Positions 1 through 8,027 of a DNA stretch of 64,000 nucleotides are shown here, one piece after another; the first letter of the stretch is position 1, and every line of letters starts with the position of its first letter. Location: NCBI GenBank assembly GCA_965198485.1, contig CBDAPQ010000005.1, forward strand, positions 3,755,506 to 3,819,505, given 5' to 3'. The position numbers were made by a program, and so were the translations under genes. Below the pieces are notes generated by a model. The model saw nothing but the letters and a program-made list of their open reading frames with translations, did no database searches and was not told the origin of the DNA. Origin of the DNA: RH-AL1 sp965198485. Its GTDB lineage: Bacteria; Pseudomonadota; Alphaproteobacteria; Rhizobiales; Beijerinckiaceae.

Positions 1-39
1 GATGCCAAGGCAGCGCGGAACTGGGACGAGGCGCATTGA
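1..39 (+). CDS. possible 3' end of a gene cut by the window edge
   Basis: Reading frame 1 is open from the first base and ends at a TGA at 37-39, giving the tail DAKAARNWDEAH. Twelve residues are too few to identify a product or to be sure it is coding. It is listed only because nothing else explains these bases. Confidence 0.2.
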   Translation, partial: DAKAARNWDEAH

Positions 40-201
40 GGGCGAGGGGCAGAGGACGCCATTGCGAGCGAAGCGATCAATCCAGGAGCATGATGTGAAA
101 CGTTGCTTATCCTACTTGATTCATTGAGGCCCGCGACTCCTTGGTTGCCTCGCATCCGTCTTCCTTTCCATTGCGCTTCCAGATTTCTACGTCCCGAAGC
201 C

Positions 202-352
202 CCCTTCTCCCCTTGCGGGAGAAGGTGCCCGAAGGGCGGATGAGGGGTCGGGCAACCTCGCCGGTCCTACCTGCCGCCGCTCCCAATTTTCCAAGATCGC
301 CCGACCCCTCATCCGGCGCTTCGCGCCACCTTCTCCCGCAAGGGGAGAAGGG
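202..352. repeat. composite palindromic repeat, family A (two facing arms)
   Basis: The left arm (about 202-254) begins with the hairpin CTCCCCTTGCGGGAGAAGG and continues into GGGCGGATGAGG. The right arm (about 298-352) is the same sequence on the other strand, separated by about 45 bases. A second composite with the same layout lies at 22386-22541, a single degraded arm at 1548-1595, and a bare hairpin at 41575-41600. This is the structure of REP/BIME-type intergenic repeats, common in Hyphomicrobiales; it does not encode protein. Confidence 0.8.
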
Positions 353-414
353 ATCGTCCTGCCTGACTCTTTCCTTGCGAGCTGGTCCCGGCAAGGTGGA
401 GCCGTCCACGTGGC

Positions 415-570
415 GTCGTCTTCCCGGGGGCGAGCGAAGCGAGAGCCCGGGACCCATGACAACGGGACCCATGACACCGCGCGTGCCGGATCGAGCGGCA
501 TCGTTCCGCCTCTCTTTCGACCGCGTTGTCATGGATTCCGGGCTCGCCTTCGGCGCCCCGGAAAGACGGA
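415..570. repeat. composite palindromic repeat, family B (two facing arms)
   Basis: The left arm (about 415-460) carries GAGCCCGGGACCCATGACA. The right arm (about 524-570) carries TTGTCATGGATTCCGGGCTC followed by GGCGCCCCGGAAAGACGG, the reverse complement of a left arm. The spacer of about 60 bases contains a second copy of the ACCCATGACA end. The same element recurs seven times between 36209 and 37129. Confidence 0.8.
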
Positions 571-660
571 CGCGGGGTGCCGCGGCTTGTTTGGCGGGAT
601 GCGCGCTTGCGTGCCGGACGTCGCTTCCGTTCAGATGTCGATTGATCAGGAGAAGCCACC

Positions 661-1530
661 ATGTGCGACGACGACATCCACCAGGGCATCGCCCATGACC
701 CCGGCCTGTCGAGGCGCGACTTCGCGCTGACGTCGGGCACCGCCGCGCTGGTGCTCGCCACCGGCGCGGCCGCAGCGACCGCCGACGTGGTCGAGACCGA
801 CGTCGACATCAAGACGCCCGACGGCACGGCGGACGCCGCGCTGTTCCGCCCCTCGGCCGCCGGCAAGCACCCGGCGGTGCTGATCTGGACCGACATCCTC
901 GGCCTGCGGCCGGTGTTCCGGCAGATGGGTCGCCGCCTCGCCGCGCAGGGCTACGTCGTGCTGGTGCCCAATCCGTTCTACCGCGTGCGACGCGCGCCGA
1001 TCGTCGACGGCGCCTTCGATTTCACCAAGCCCGAGGACCGCGCCAAGGTGATGCCGCTCGCCGCCGCGCTGACACCGGAGGGCGGCGCCAGCGATGCCAA
1101 GGCGTTCGTCGCCTTCCTCGACGCGCAGCCGCAGACGGACACGGGCAGGAAGGCCGGCGTGCAGGGCTATTGCATGGGCGGCCCGCTCGCCTTCCGCACC
1201 GCCGCCGCCCGCGCCGACCGCATCGGCGCCGCCGCCACCTTCCACGGCGGCGGCCTGGTCACGGACAAGCCGTCGAGCCCCAACCTGCTGATCCCGAAGA
1301 TGAAAGCGTCCTTCTACTGCGCCGTCGCCGCCAACGACGACAAGAAGGACCCCGCAGCCAAGACGGTGTTGCGCGATGATTTCGCCAAGGCGCAGCTGCC
1401 GGCCGAGGTGGTGGTCTACGAGGGCGCCAACCACGGCTGGTGCGTCGCCGGCAGCGCCACCTACGACGCGGACGCCGCCGAGCGCGCCTGGGCGAAGCTC
1501 ACGGAGCTGTACGCCAAGGTGCTGGCCTGA
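661..1530 (+). CDS. dienelactone hydrolase family protein with Tat-type leader
   Basis: A 289-residue alpha/beta hydrolase of the dienelactone hydrolase (DLH) family. The nucleophile is the cysteine of GYCMGG (Cys171) and the catalytic histidine is in ANHGW (His258); the acid is probably one of the aspartates at 226-227. DLH enzymes open lactones such as dienelactone, but the substrate of this member cannot be told. Residues 18-20 (SRRDF context) followed by an alanine-rich hydrophobic run to about 42 look like a twin-arginine export signal, so the enzyme may act in the periplasm. The ATG at 661 is preceded by AGGAGAAG at 648-655, a good ribosome-binding site. It stands alone; the next gene is almost 300 bases downstream. 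Confidence 0.85.
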   Translation: MCDDDIHQGIAHDPGLSRRDFALTSGTAALVLATGAAAATADVVETDVDIKTPDGTADAALFRPSAAGKHPAVLIWTDILGLRPVFRQMGRRLAAQGYVVLVPNPFYRVRRAPIVDGAFDFTKPEDRAKVMPLAAALTPEGGASDAKAFVAFLDAQPQTDTGRKAGVQGYCMGGPLAFRTAAARADRIGAAATFHGGGLVTDKPSSPNLLIPKMKASFYCAVAANDDKKDPAAKTVLRDDFAKAQLPAEVVVYEGANHGWCVAGSATYDADAAERAWAKLTELYAKVLA

Positions 1531-1547
1531 CGCGGGCGGGAATCTCC

Positions 1548-1595
1548 TTCCCCCTTGTGGGAGAAGTGACGCGAAGCGCCGGATAGGGGGTCGCT
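1548..1595 (+). repeat. single degraded arm of repeat family A
   Basis: Right after the dienelactone hydrolase stop, the hairpin CCCCTTGTGGGAGAAG and the GCGAAGCGCCGGAT segment match one arm of the composite at 202-352. It may act as a transcript end, but no T-run follows. Confidence 0.55.
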
Positions 1596-1751
1596 CGATC
1601 CTGGGAAGTTATGAGCCGCCGCGCATCGATCGATGGACGCGGCGGAGACAGCGTGCACCGCACGCTGAAGCCTAGTCTAGCACTACGATCCTCGTCGTGG
1701 AGACCACCGAAGGTTGAGGTGCGGCCCGATCCTTGCTCGAATTACGCGCGA

Positions 1752-1767
1752 TTAACGCCGCTTTAAC
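1752..1767 (+). promoter_or_regulatory. CtrA-type box TTAA-N7-TTAAC
   Basis: TTAA at 1752-1755, seven bases, then TTAAC at 1763-1767: a full match to the CtrA recognition sequence known from Caulobacter and other alphaproteobacteria. It lies 55 bases before the TTG start of the glutamine amidotransferase gene, a plausible -35-region position. Function is inferred from the motif alone. Confidence 0.5.
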
Positions 1768-1821
1768 CATCCATCTCACCAAATGGTGTGAAGGCGGATT
1801 GGCGCGGGAAGGGATAGAGTT

Positions 1822-2631
1822 TTGCTCGAGGACGCACTTGTCAGCCATCAAGATTGCGGCGCTGCCGCCGAGGGCTGGACTGTAAAGGCGCCGACGCGCC
1901 GCATCCTCGTAGTGCTGCATCAGGAGCACTCCAGCCCCGGCCGCGTCGGCCGACTTCTACGTGAAGCCGGATACAGCCTTGACATACGTCGACCCCGGTT
2001 CGGCGATCTTCTGCCGCGCACGATGGACGCGCACGACGGCGCGATCGTCTTCGGCGGTCCGATGAGCTGCAACGACGACGAAGCCTGGATCCGCCAAGAG
2101 ATCGGCTGGATCGGCGTGCCGCTGCGTGCCGGAAAGCCGTACCTCGGCATCTGCCTCGGCGCGCAGATGTTGGCGCAACACCTTGGCCAACGGGTCGCGC
2201 CGCACCCGCAAGGACGGGTCGAAGTGGGGTTCTACCCCATCCGCGCCACGGCGCACGGTCTTCGGGCCTGGCCAGAGAACTTCCCGACCAAAGTCTACCA
2301 ATGGCACCGCGAAGGCTTCGACCTGCCGGCCGGCGCGACGTTGCTGGCCGAGGGCGACGACTTCGCGGCACAGGCGTTCCGCTACGGCCGCGGCGCGTAC
2401 GGCTTGCAGTTTCACCCGGAGGTGACCTATCAGATGATGTGCAGGTGGACCACCGCCGGCAGCGAGCGCATGGCCATGCCGGGCGCCTTCTCGCGCGAGC
2501 ACCATTTCCGCGACTGGTACCAGCACGATGCTATGGTGGCGCGCTGGCTCTCCTCTTTTCTCGGTCGTTGGCTCGCCGGGGAGTCCGCACGCGCCCTGCG
2601 CCCGATGACGCCGCAGCCGCGCTTCGCGTGA
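1822..2631 (+). CDS. class I glutamine amidotransferase-like protein
   Basis: A 269-residue stand-alone class I glutamine amidotransferase domain. The triad is visible: Cys111 in GICLGAQ, His198 and Glu200 in QFHPE. The N-terminal FGGPMS (about 78-83) is the oxyanion-side loop of GMP-synthase-like amidotransferases. Such free-standing domains are often annotated as GMP synthase-like or gamma-glutamyl hydrolases; the true substrate is not evident. The start used is a TTG at 1822; the conserved part begins near residue 27, so a later start is possible. A full CtrA-type box lies 55 bases upstream. The hydrolase gene at 2701 follows closely on the same strand. Confidence 0.8.
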   Translation: MLEDALVSHQDCGAAAEGWTVKAPTRRILVVLHQEHSSPGRVGRLLREAGYSLDIRRPRFGDLLPRTMDAHDGAIVFGGPMSCNDDEAWIRQEIGWIGVPLRAGKPYLGICLGAQMLAQHLGQRVAPHPQGRVEVGFYPIRATAHGLRAWPENFPTKVYQWHREGFDLPAGATLLAEGDDFAAQAFRYGRGAYGLQFHPEVTYQMMCRWTTAGSERMAMPGAFSREHHFRDWYQHDAMVARWLSSFLGRWLAGESARALRPMTPQPRFA

Positions 2632-2700
2632 GTGCTTGACAGAACCACCGCGCTGGCCTGCACGTTGAGAGCAGCGAAATGCCCGCGTCAGAGTGTTTGC

Positions 2701-3942
2701 ATGCCTATGCCACGCGTCCTTCTCGCCGCCATCGTCGTATCGACCCTCACCGCACCGAGCGCGGCATACGCCGGCGCCAAAGCGACCTGGAAGGATCGTT
2801 TCGACCAGATTGTCGAAACCTTCTTGGGCGACCCGGCCGCTGGCGTCGACATCGACATGAAGCACGTGCTCGATCGATGGCGGGAAATGCATCCCAAGCC
2901 GCTCGAAACGCTGTCGGCCGCGGATGCCCGGCGTCAGCCCTCGCCGATCGAGGCCGCTCAGGACTTGGCGAAGGACAGCCACGTGGCTCTCGTGCCCGCA
3001 AGCGTGTCCGTCAAGTCTCTCACCTTCACGGGACCCGCGGGCGACCCCCTGGCGATCAAGGTCTACACTCCCGCGCGCGCAGGCGATGACAAGCCGCTTC
3101 CCGTCGTGGTGTTCTATCACGGCGGCGGCTTCGTGCTGGACAACACCGCAGGCTCCGAAGCTTCCGCCCGTGCCATCGCCGAACCTTCCGGCGCCATCGT
3201 CGTGACGCCGGAGTACCGGCTCGCGCCGGAGCACAAGTTTCCCGCGGCGCAGGACGATAGCTTGGCCGCCTACAAGTGGGTCCTGGAGAACGCCGCCAGC
3301 TTCGGCGCAGACTCTTCGCGCGTCGCCCTGGCTGGCGAGGGCGGCGGCGCCCTCCTGGCCGCCGATACCGCGATCGCCGCCCGCAAAGCCGCTTTGCCGA
3401 AGCCGTCAGCGCTCATCCTGATCGCGCCAGCCGCCGGCACCGATCTCAAGACAAACTCCTGGCTGGAGGATTCCGCCGCGAGGCCGTGGAACAAGAAGGC
3501 CGTGGAATGGGCGCTCGGCCTCTACTTCGCCACTCCGGACGACAGGGACGATCCGCGCATCGACCTTGTCGGCAAGGCCGATGTCGCCGGCCTGCCGCGG
3601 ACGACCATCGTGACCGCCGAGATCGATCCTCTGCGCTCGGACGGTGAACGCCTGGGCGGCAAGCTGAAACGCGCAACCGTGCCGGTTCAGATGCGCGACT
3701 ATCCCGGCGTCACCCACGATTTCTTTGGCATGAGCGGCGTGGTCGAGAAGTCGGCGATGGCGCAGTCCTTCGTCGCCGACCAGCTCCGCGAGGCGTTCGC
3801 ACCAAAGGCGAGCGCGACGGTGGCTCTCGAGGCGCTCGGCGTCTCGCCCTACCCCGAGGCCGCCGATCCCGCTACCAATTCGACCTCTGCCGCCACGCCG
3901 AACGTCCCGACGACGCAGCCGATGAACGACAAGAAGAACTAG
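2701..3942 (+). CDS. exported HSL-family alpha/beta hydrolase-like protein lacking the nucleophile serine
   Basis: A 413-residue protein with a signal peptide (residues 1-24, ending AAYA) followed by a hormone-sensitive-lipase-type fold. The oxyanion motif HGGG is at 140-143, and the acid and base residues are present as Asp309 (EIDPL) and His339 (THDFF). The nucleophile elbow, normally GDSAGG, reads GEGGGA at 212-217, so glycine 214 stands where the serine should be. Either the protein is no longer an esterase or another residue took over. The start at 2701 was chosen over the upstream in-frame start at 2632 because the signal peptide begins there. The C-terminal 40 residues are low-complexity Ala/Thr/Pro. 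Confidence 0.75.
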   Translation: MPMPRVLLAAIVVSTLTAPSAAYAGAKATWKDRFDQIVETFLGDPAAGVDIDMKHVLDRWREMHPKPLETLSAADARRQPSPIEAAQDLAKDSHVALVPASVSVKSLTFTGPAGDPLAIKVYTPARAGDDKPLPVVVFYHGGGFVLDNTAGSEASARAIAEPSGAIVVTPEYRLAPEHKFPAAQDDSLAAYKWVLENAASFGADSSRVALAGEGGGALLAADTAIAARKAALPKPSALILIAPAAGTDLKTNSWLEDSAARPWNKKAVEWALGLYFATPDDRDDPRIDLVGKADVAGLPRTTIVTAEIDPLRSDGERLGGKLKRATVPVQMRDYPGVTHDFFGMSGVVEKSAMAQSFVADQLREAFAPKASATVALEALGVSPYPEAADPATNSTSAATPNVPTTQPMNDKKN

Positions 3943-3976
3943 CGACGGCTCGCCGGCAGCCGTGCTAACGCGCGGC

Positions 3977-4777
3977 ATGGCTCGCAGGAACAAGCATCCG
4001 TCCGCGCAAATCAACGCCCGACCGCCGTATGACTCGGCGCGGGAACGGAGGTCTGCACGCGGCGAGACGGTTGAAATCTACGGCTTTCACGCGGTGCTGG
4101 CAGCGCTGACGGGCCGTCACCGCAGGCTGCACGCGATCCACGCCACGACGGCCGCCGCGGGGCGGCTCGCCTCCGAGATCGCAGCTGCCGGCCTCACGGC
4201 GACGATCGCGACGACCGAGGAAATCGCACGACGCCTTCCGTCCGCCGCCGTGCATCAGGGTGTGTTGCTCCTGGCCGGCCCCATCGAGCTCATCGACCTC
4301 GGCGACATCGTCGATCGGAGCGGCATCGTGCTGGTGCTCGATCAGATTACCGATCCCCACAACGTCGGCGCCATCGTGCGCACCGCGGCGGCCTTCGCCG
4401 TAGATGCGGTCGTGACCACGGCGCGGCACTCGCCCGAACTGTCCGGCGTGCTCGCCAAGGCGGCTTCGGGAGGTTTAGACCACGTGGCTGTTGCGGAAGT
4501 TGTCAATCTCGCCCGCGCGCTCGAGGAACTCGAGCAGATGGGCTATTGGCGCATCGGGCTCGACAGCGACGGCGAAACCAGCTTCGAGGCGGCACCGCTG
4601 CGTCGTCCGGTAGCGCTGGTCCTCGGCGCCGAGGACAAGGGCCTGCGTCGCCTCACGCGGGACGGTTGCGACGTCGTGGCCCGGCTCGACATGCCCGGTG
4701 CCATCAAGAGCCTCAACGTATCTAACGCCTGCGCCGTGGCGCTCACGATGGTGTGCCAGCGCCTGCCGCCGGCCTGA
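3977..4777 (+). CDS. rlmB: 23S rRNA (guanosine-2'-O-)-methyltransferase RlmB
   Basis: A 266-residue SpoU/TrmH-family 2'-O-methyltransferase. The N-terminal substrate-binding domain (about 31-100, beginning YGFHAV) is followed by the trefoil-knot domain with all three motifs: DQITDPHNVGAIVRTA (122-137), LVLGAEDKGL (214-223) and IKSLNVSNA (243-251). RlmB methylates G2251 of 23S rRNA in Escherichia coli using S-adenosylmethionine. The ATG at 3977 is preferred to the GTG at 3962. The gene converges with the minus-strand glycosyltransferase gene, whose stop is six bases away. Confidence 0.9.
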   Translation: MARRNKHPSAQINARPPYDSARERRSARGETVEIYGFHAVLAALTGRHRRLHAIHATTAAAGRLASEIAAAGLTATIATTEEIARRLPSAAVHQGVLLLAGPIELIDLGDIVDRSGIVLVLDQITDPHNVGAIVRTAAAFAVDAVVTTARHSPELSGVLAKAASGGLDHVAVAEVVNLARALEELEQMGYWRIGLDSDGETSFEAAPLRRPVALVLGAEDKGLRRLTRDGCDVVARLDMPGAIKSLNVSNACAVALTMVCQRLPPA

Positions 4778-4782
4778 CCCGC

Positions 4783-6123
4783 TTAATCGCGCACGGGTGA
4801 TTCATGACGGGCTTTTTCCGACTTAGGCGTCCGCTTGAAGCTTTCGCGACGGCCGAACAAGGTTGAGAGGATCGAAGGGGCATTGCTGAGGCTGATGAAG
4901 ATCATCGCCGGCGGCAGCATCAGCACCGTCGCAAAATAGCGCCACACCGGCCCGCGGCGCAGCGTGACGTAGGGCATGAAAGTCATGCCAAGCGCGACGA
5001 CGAGGACGAGGCTCCAGACCACGACCGAGATGCCGACGTAAGGGCCGCCGTGACCGCCACGCAGGATCACGCAGGCGAAGAGCGACACGATGGCGATGGC
5101 GGCGCAGGGATAGAACAGCTGCACGAAGATAAGGAAGCAGGCCGAGAGCTTGAAGCCGACGCTCCAGGGTGCCCGCCAGATCGTGAAAAGCAGCTTACGC
5201 GCGACCTCGACGAAGCCGGTCGACCAGCGGCGCTGCTGAACACGCCAGTGCGAGACGCGCTCCGGCACGAGGCCCGGGATCGCTGGCTCGGCGACAAAGA
5301 GGCCGTGCCAGCCGGCGAGCGCCACGCGAATGGTCAGGTCGAGGTCCTCGACAAGAGAGTCGGACGACCAGCCGCCCGCCTCGTAGATCGCCTGTCGCCG
5401 CCAGATACCGCCGGTGCCGTTGAACTGGAACATCCAGCCGCCGCGATAGCGCCCGGCCTGCTCCACCATGAAATGAGCATCGAGCATCATACCTTGGATG
5501 CGGGTCAGCAGGTTGGTCCTGTAATTCGAGAATTCGCAGCGCGATTGCAGGAAACCGGCATCGGGATCGGCCAGCAGCACCGGCACGACGTCACGTAGCC
5601 AGTGCGACGGCGGCCGAAAATCGACGTCGAGCATCGCGATCAGCGGTTCCCGCGTGGCCGCAAGGCCTTCCGCCAGCGCTCCGGCCTTGAAGCCGGCGCG
5701 TTCGGTGCGGTGGCGATGTTCGACCTGCACACCCTCGCTCTCGAGCGTGGCGGCGGCGTACGCGATCATATCCACGCTCTCGTCGGTCGAATCATCGAGA
5801 ATTTGGATGCGTAGCCGGTCGCGCGGCCAGTCGAGCGCCGCTGCGGCCCGCATTGCGCCGATTGCCACCTCATGCTCGTTGTAGACGGGGATCTGCACCA
5901 GGACCGGCGGCATGTCTGCCTCGCGCACGAAAGCGCGCGGCAGATGGTTGCGCCAATGCGGCGGCCCAAGCACGTCATACAGCCGGATCGCGATCAGGGC
6001 GACGAAACCACATCCGACCAGGATGAGGCCGGCCACGGAGACGTAGAGGCAGGCCTCGCAAGCGGCGAGCAGGAGCCTGTAGAGGATCAAGGAAGAGCCT
6101 GCTTGAGAAGGAGCACGAGTCAC
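4783..6123 (-). CDS. membrane-bound family 2 glycosyltransferase (cellulose/mannan synthase-like)
   Basis: A 446-residue processive-type GT2 enzyme. A membrane segment lies at about 22-48; the catalytic domain has VQIPVYNE (76-83), the Asp pair at 110-111, DVD (166-168), EDLD (259-262) and QQRRW (296-300), the D,D,D,QxxRW signature. Three or four membrane segments follow residue 315. The enzyme should move a sugar from a nucleotide donor onto a growing polysaccharide at the inner membrane. It is shorter than bacterial cellulose synthase and lacks a PilZ domain; glucomannan-synthase-like is the closest description. The start is a GTG. No partner genes for an export system are adjacent. Confidence 0.85.
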   Translation of the reverse strand: MTRAPSQAGSSLILYRLLLAACEACLYVSVAGLILVGCGFVALIAIRLYDVLGPPHWRNHLPRAFVREADMPPVLVQIPVYNEHEVAIGAMRAAAALDWPRDRLRIQILDDSTDESVDMIAYAAATLESEGVQVEHRHRTERAGFKAGALAEGLAATREPLIAMLDVDFRPPSHWLRDVVPVLLADPDAGFLQSRCEFSNYRTNLLTRIQGMMLDAHFMVEQAGRYRGGWMFQFNGTGGIWRRQAIYEAGGWSSDSLVEDLDLTIRVALAGWHGLFVAEPAIPGLVPERVSHWRVQQRRWSTGFVEVARKLLFTIWRAPWSVGFKLSACFLIFVQLFYPCAAIAIVSLFACVILRGGHGGPYVGISVVVWSLVLVVALGMTFMPYVTLRRGPVWRYFATVLMLPPAMIFISLSNAPSILSTLFGRRESFKRTPKSEKARHESPVRD

Positions 6124-6166
6124 CCGTCGCGCAGCCCCGTGGCCTAACGAAGGCGACCGGGAGGCG

Positions 6167-6703
6167 TCAGCCCTTGGCAGCCTTGGCGCGTTCGATCGCC
6201 TCGGAGATCAGGCTCTTTGCCTTTTCGGCGTCGCCCCAGCCGGTGATCTTCACCCACTTCGTCTTCTCGAGATCCTTGTAGTGCGCGAAGAAGTGCTCGA
6301 CCTGCTCGATGGTGATGCTCGGCAGGTCGGTGTAGTTGTGGACCTTCTCGTAACGCCGCGTCAGCTTGTTGGTCGGCACGGCGATGATCTTCTCGTCGCC
6401 GCCGGCCTCGTCTTGCATCAACAGCACGCCGACGGGGCGGCACGAGATCACCGCGCCGGGCACGATCGCGCGGGTGTTGCAGACGACAACGTCGCAGGGA
6501 TCGCCGTCCTCGGACAGGGTATGCGGAATGAAGCCGTAATTCCCGGGATAGCGCATCGAAGTGTAGAGGAAGCGGTCGACCACCAGGGCGCCGGACTCCT
6601 TGTCCATCTCGTACTTGATCGGCTCGCCCCCGATCGGCACCTCGATGATGACGTTGATGTCTTCGGGTGGGTTCTTGCCGATGACAAGCTTCTCGATCTG
6701 CAT
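6167..6703 (-). CDS. ppa: inorganic pyrophosphatase
   Basis: A 178-residue family I inorganic pyrophosphatase, the usual bacterial length. It hydrolyses pyrophosphate to phosphate in the cytoplasm, pulling biosynthetic reactions forward. The signature EDGDPCDVVV (65-74) holds the metal-binding aspartates; Glu21, Lys30 and the RYPGNYGFIPHT segment (51-62) are the other conserved active-site parts. Its start is an ATG at 6703. It is a single gene between the glycosyltransferase and the DUF1640 gene on the same strand. Confidence 0.95.
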   Translation of the reverse strand: MQIEKLVIGKNPPEDINVIIEVPIGGEPIKYEMDKESGALVVDRFLYTSMRYPGNYGFIPHTLSEDGDPCDVVVCNTRAIVPGAVISCRPVGVLLMQDEAGGDEKIIAVPTNKLTRRYEKVHNYTDLPSITIEQVEHFFAHYKDLEKTKWVKITGWGDAEKAKSLISEAIERAKAAKG

Positions 6704-6854
6704 GGCTGGCTCCGCGCGGCGCAGGCGGCCCGCGCTCGATGGATGGGACGCGCGCCGCAGCGAGCGAGGCGCGCTGCCTAGCAGAGGCTCAGGGACGAGG
6801 GAAGTTGACGAACGTCGTTTTGCTTTGGCGCAGCTTTGGCAAAGCCGCGCTTCG

Positions 6855-7406
6855 CTATTTTCCGAAGACCTTGACGAGCCCGATAATCAGCCCTGCCGTC
6901 GCGAGAAAGTTGAAGCCTATAGCCGTCACGATCCAGCGGATGGTATCCGCACGTAGCAGGCTGATTTCTTTGACAAGCCGGACTTCCAACGAAGCGATTT
7001 CGGCTGAGATCTCGGCTTTGAGCGCTTTGAAGTCGGTCTTCAAGGCTGCAAGCTCAATCTTCAATGTTGCCACATCGCTCTTCAGGACAGCCACGTCGCT
7101 CTTCAAGACAGCCACGTCGCTCTTCAGGACAGCCACGTCGCTCTTCAAGACAGTCACGTCGCTCTTCAAGATCGCCACGTCGCTTTTCAAGACAGCCACG
7201 TCGCTCTTCAAGATCGCCACGTCGCTTTTCAAGACAGCCACGTCGCTTTTCAGAACCGTCATGCCGGCATTGAATGCGGCAATATCAGCCTTCGTGGCGA
7301 GCTGGTCGTCACCGGCAGAGGCTAAGACGCGGGCGAGTGTCTCAGCCTGCTGGGGCGAGAAACTTTCCTGTAGGTCTTTGGACAGTTGTAACGTGTCGAA
7401 CAGCAT
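6855..7406 (-). CDS. DUF1640/CCDC90-like coiled-coil membrane protein
   Basis: A 183-residue protein. Residues 1-45 (FDTLQLSKDL, then AETLAR and ATKADI) match the DUF1640 family, related to mitochondrial CCDC90. Residues 51-113 are nine near-identical heptads, VLKSDVA and variants, followed by three more diverged ones, which should form a long parallel coiled coil. A single membrane segment lies at about 156-178, ending GLVKVFGK. The usual bacterial family member has one or two such heptads; this one has been lengthened by 21-base tandem duplication. The ATG at 7406 is the family start; an in-frame upstream extension is arginine-rich and not coding. The cellular role of the family in bacteria is unknown. 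Confidence 0.8.
   Translation of the reverse strand: MLFDTLQLSKDLQESFSPQQAETLARVLASAGDDQLATKADIAAFNAGMTVLKSDVAVLKSDVAILKSDVAVLKSDVAILKSDVTVLKSDVAVLKSDVAVLKSDVAVLKSDVATLKIELAALKTDFKALKAEISAEIASLEVRLVKEISLLRADTIRWIVTAIGFNFLATAGLIIGLVKVFGK
7068..7256 (-). repeat. nine 21-base tandem repeats inside the DUF1640 gene
   Basis: Nine consecutive 21-base units each encode one VLKSDVA-type heptad. Units differ by a few synonymous or conservative changes (GTC or ATC for the first codon, AAG or AAA for lysine). This is a coding minisatellite; copy number could change by slippage. Confidence 0.85.
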
Positions 7407-7465
7407 ATGCTCGGATCCGGGCCAAGGGATCAATAAGATCGCCGGCGTGGTACGGCAAGAAGGCC

Positions 7466-7972
7466 CTACTCGAACGCGAAAGCCACCCGCGCGCGCATCT
7501 CGGAACCGAAGCGCTCCTGCGCCTCGCGTACGAAACGGCCGCCGAGCCGCCTGTAGAAGGCGAGGGCGCGCTCGTTGTCGGCCAAGGCCCACACGATCAG
7601 CGACTTGTAGCCATGGTCCTGCAGATCGCCACGGGCGACGTCGAACAGGCGACGTCCGAAGCCGAGGCCCTGGAACTCGGGCGCGATGTAAAGCTCGAAG
7701 ATCTCGGCCCCGTACGGCATCGAAGGCACGCGGTTGCGACCGTAGCTCGCATAGCCGCTGATCGTCTCGTCGAAGTCGAGCACGACGAGGCGCGATTTCC
7801 GCACGATCGCCGAATACCACCACGCCGGCCCGCGCCGCGCGATCATCTTCTCGAGTTCGCGACCGGGGATGATGCCGCGATAGGCGTCTCGCCATGCCGC
7901 GTCATGCACTTCGGCGATGCCCCGGGCATCCTCCTCTCGCGCATTGCGGATCGTGATGAGCGTCTCGACCAT
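7466..7972 (-). CDS. GNAT family N-acetyltransferase
   Basis: A 168-residue GCN5-related acetyltransferase. The acetyl-CoA binding motif is EFQGLGFGRR (99-108), followed by the asparagine and tyrosine typical of motif B (ADNERALAFY, 131-140). GNAT enzymes move an acetyl group from acetyl-CoA to an amine; the acceptor cannot be predicted. The gene lies between two other minus-strand genes with gaps of about 60 bases. Confidence 0.88.
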   Translation of the reverse strand: MVETLITIRNAREEDARGIAEVHDAAWRDAYRGIIPGRELEKMIARRGPAWWYSAIVRKSRLVVLDFDETISGYASYGRNRVPSMPYGAEIFELYIAPEFQGLGFGRRLFDVARGDLQDHGYKSLIVWALADNERALAFYRRLGGRFVREAQERFGSEMRARVAFAFE

Positions 7973-8027
7973 AGCTTGATGTTAGGCTCGGATTCCATTC
8001 CGCGGCAAGAGGTTTAAACGGCGGAGA

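Larger units (their letters stand above)
40..660. other. intergenic stretch filled by palindromic repeats
   Basis: No convincing gene is seen on either strand: the open frames here have unnatural Arg/Pro/Ser-rich translations and run through the repeats. The stretch holds one composite of the 'gggagaagg' repeat family (about 202-352) and one composite of the 'cggaaagacgg' family (about 415-570). The promoter of the downstream dienelactone hydrolase gene is presumably in 571-660, but no clear -35/-10 pair is visible. Confidence 0.7.

Noticed and set aside
7064..7262. Regular short repeats that might suggest a CRISPR array
   Set aside because: The 21-base units are contiguous with no spacers and encode heptads of a coiled-coil protein.
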